Origin: Chthoniobacteraceae bacterium
GTDB lineage: Bacteria > Verrucomicrobiota > Verrucomicrobiia > Chthoniobacterales > Chthoniobacteraceae
NCBI GenBank assembly: GCA_028293625.1
Contig: JAQGOL010000024.1
Location: 248,001 to 312,000, forward strand
Length of the DNA stretch: 64,000 bases
Direction of reading: 5' to 3'
A program made the position numbers and the translations under genes. The notes beneath the pieces were generated by a model. The model did not search any database and was not told the DNA's origin. It worked only from the letters and a program-made list of their open reading frames with translations. This document shows positions 63,315-64,000 of the stretch, in pieces. Numbering within the stretch: position 1 is the stretch's first letter; the number at the start of each line of letters is the position of its first letter.

Positions 63315-64000
63315 ATGATTCACCTCTCGCCTCAGTCTGTTCGTGACGCTTACCATCGGATCACCGCTGAGCTGGGCAAGGTGATGGTGGGCCAGGAGCA
63401 GATCATCTCGTTGTTGCTCGTGAGTTTATTCTCGCGAGGTCACTGTTTACTTATTGGTGTTCCCGGTTTGGCAAAGACCCTTTTGGTGCGTAGTCTGGCT
63501 GATACTTTGCAATTAAGTTTTAAACGCATCCAATTCACCCCGGATCTGATGCCGAGCGACATCATAGGCTCGGAGTTGCTTCAGGAACGCGATCATAAGA
63601 TCGAGTTTGAATACGTGCAGGGACCGATCTTCGCGCATCTGCTCCTTGCCGATGAAGTCAATCGGACGCCGCCCAAGACCCAAAGCGCCTTGCTTGAAGC
63701 GATGCAGGAACATCGGGTCACCATCGCGGGAGTTTCGCGCGATTTGCCCGATCCCTTCCTCGTTGTCGCCACGCAGAACCCGATCGAACAGGAAGGCACC
63801 TATCCGCTTCCTGAAGCGCAACTCGATCGGTTTATGTTTTCACTCAATCTCGATTACCCGACGCACGAGGATGAAGTGGAGATTGTCAAACGAACCACAT
63901 TGCGCGTCTCGGAAACGCTCGCGCCGGTGGTTTCTCTGGATGAAATCCTGGCCGTGCAGCGCCTTGTTCTGGCGGCGCCGGTTTCGGATCATGTCATCGA
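63315..64000 (+). CDS. MoxR-type AAA ATPase, N-terminal part (cut by window edge)
   Basis: A MoxR-family AAA+ ATPase that usually acts as a chaperone with von Willebrand-domain proteins. Reading from the ATG at 63315 gives MIHLSPQSVRDAYHRI, then VMVGQEQIISLLL, Walker A GVPGLAKTLL, Walker B LLADEVNRTPPKTQSALLEA and sensor 1 VVATQNPIEQEGTYPLPEAQ, followed by LDRFMFSL. AGGAG eight nt before the ATG is a good ribosome site. The 3' end lies beyond the window. The gene starts a new transcription unit. Confidence 0.96.
   Translation, partial: MIHLSPQSVRDAYHRITAELGKVMVGQEQIISLLLVSLFSRGHCLLIGVPGLAKTLLVRSLADTLQLSFKRIQFTPDLMPSDIIGSELLQERDHKIEFEYVQGPIFAHLLLADEVNRTPPKTQSALLEAMQEHRVTIAGVSRDLPDPFLVVATQNPIEQEGTYPLPEAQLDRFMFSLNLDYPTHEDEVEIVKRTTLRVSETLAPVVSLDEILAVQRLVLAAPVSDHVI

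Overview
The window reads as a chromosomal segment of a Verrucomicrobiota bacterium, most likely of the Chthoniobacter/Spartobacteria kind. This is an inference from gene content: very long Gly-rich secreted proteins opening with an EPLESRIAPA-type motif, an autotransporter-strand/PEP-CTERM protein remnant, paired bactofilins, Lys/Ala/Pro-rich histone-like proteins, and mostly weak Shine-Dalgarno sites. No rRNA, CRISPR array, phage or intact insertion sequence is visible. One tRNA (Cys, GCA) is present.

Layout. 1-3.1 kb: gyrA (cut by the window edge) and gyrB on the minus strand. 3.3-7.8 kb, plus strand: an STT3/PglB-like membrane glycosyltransferase coupled to a dihydrolipoamide-dehydrogenase-type flavoprotein, then two bactofilins (the second with two zinc ribbons) closed by a strong terminator. 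7.8-8.9 kb: two decayed secreted-protein genes meeting at their broken 5' ends. 9-25 kb is mainly minus-strand housekeeping: a TPR protein with a repeat tail, a left-handed beta-helix transferase, cysS-ispF-suhB, a histone-like gene, coaC-gmk-yicC, trpB, yraN-rnhB, rplS, queA, a glycoside hydrolase-glycosyltransferase fusion and hemL; tadA is on the plus strand.

25.2-30.2 kb is accessory: tRNA-Cys, then small unrelated minus-strand genes separated by short repeats, a 56-residue membrane protein, a hybrid histidine kinase and a small membrane protein. 31.0-39.3 kb holds two adjacent giant surface proteins. 39.3-45.8 kb has a frameshifted MFS transporter, a coiled-coil protein with two winged helices, a phosphopentomutase homologue stripped of catalytic residues, a half-length aldehyde dehydrogenase paralogue, GDP-fucose synthase and a NarL-type regulator. 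45.8-52.8 kb has CorA, a UVR-domain protein with a probably leaderless promoter, and a peptide-type ABC importer (binding protein, two permeases, one ATPase).

52.8-54.0 kb is an alkaline-phosphatase-fold protein lacking its nucleophile and several metal ligands. 54.2-63.1 kb is a metal-resistance island: a Cys/His-rich small protein, a CusC/CusB/CusA-type RND efflux set with 1-nt gene overlaps, a Cys-containing secreted protein and a ZntA/CadA-type P-type ATPase; together these would move metal from the cytoplasm to the periplasm and out of the cell. A MoxR AAA ATPase runs off the right edge.

The best candidates for new biology are the two alkaline-phosphatase-superfamily pseudoenzymes, the paired giant surface proteins, the double-zinc-ribbon bactofilin, the tandem winged-helix protein, and the cassette-like cluster behind tRNA-Cys. 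Where a start codon was chosen inside a longer open frame, the evidence says why.
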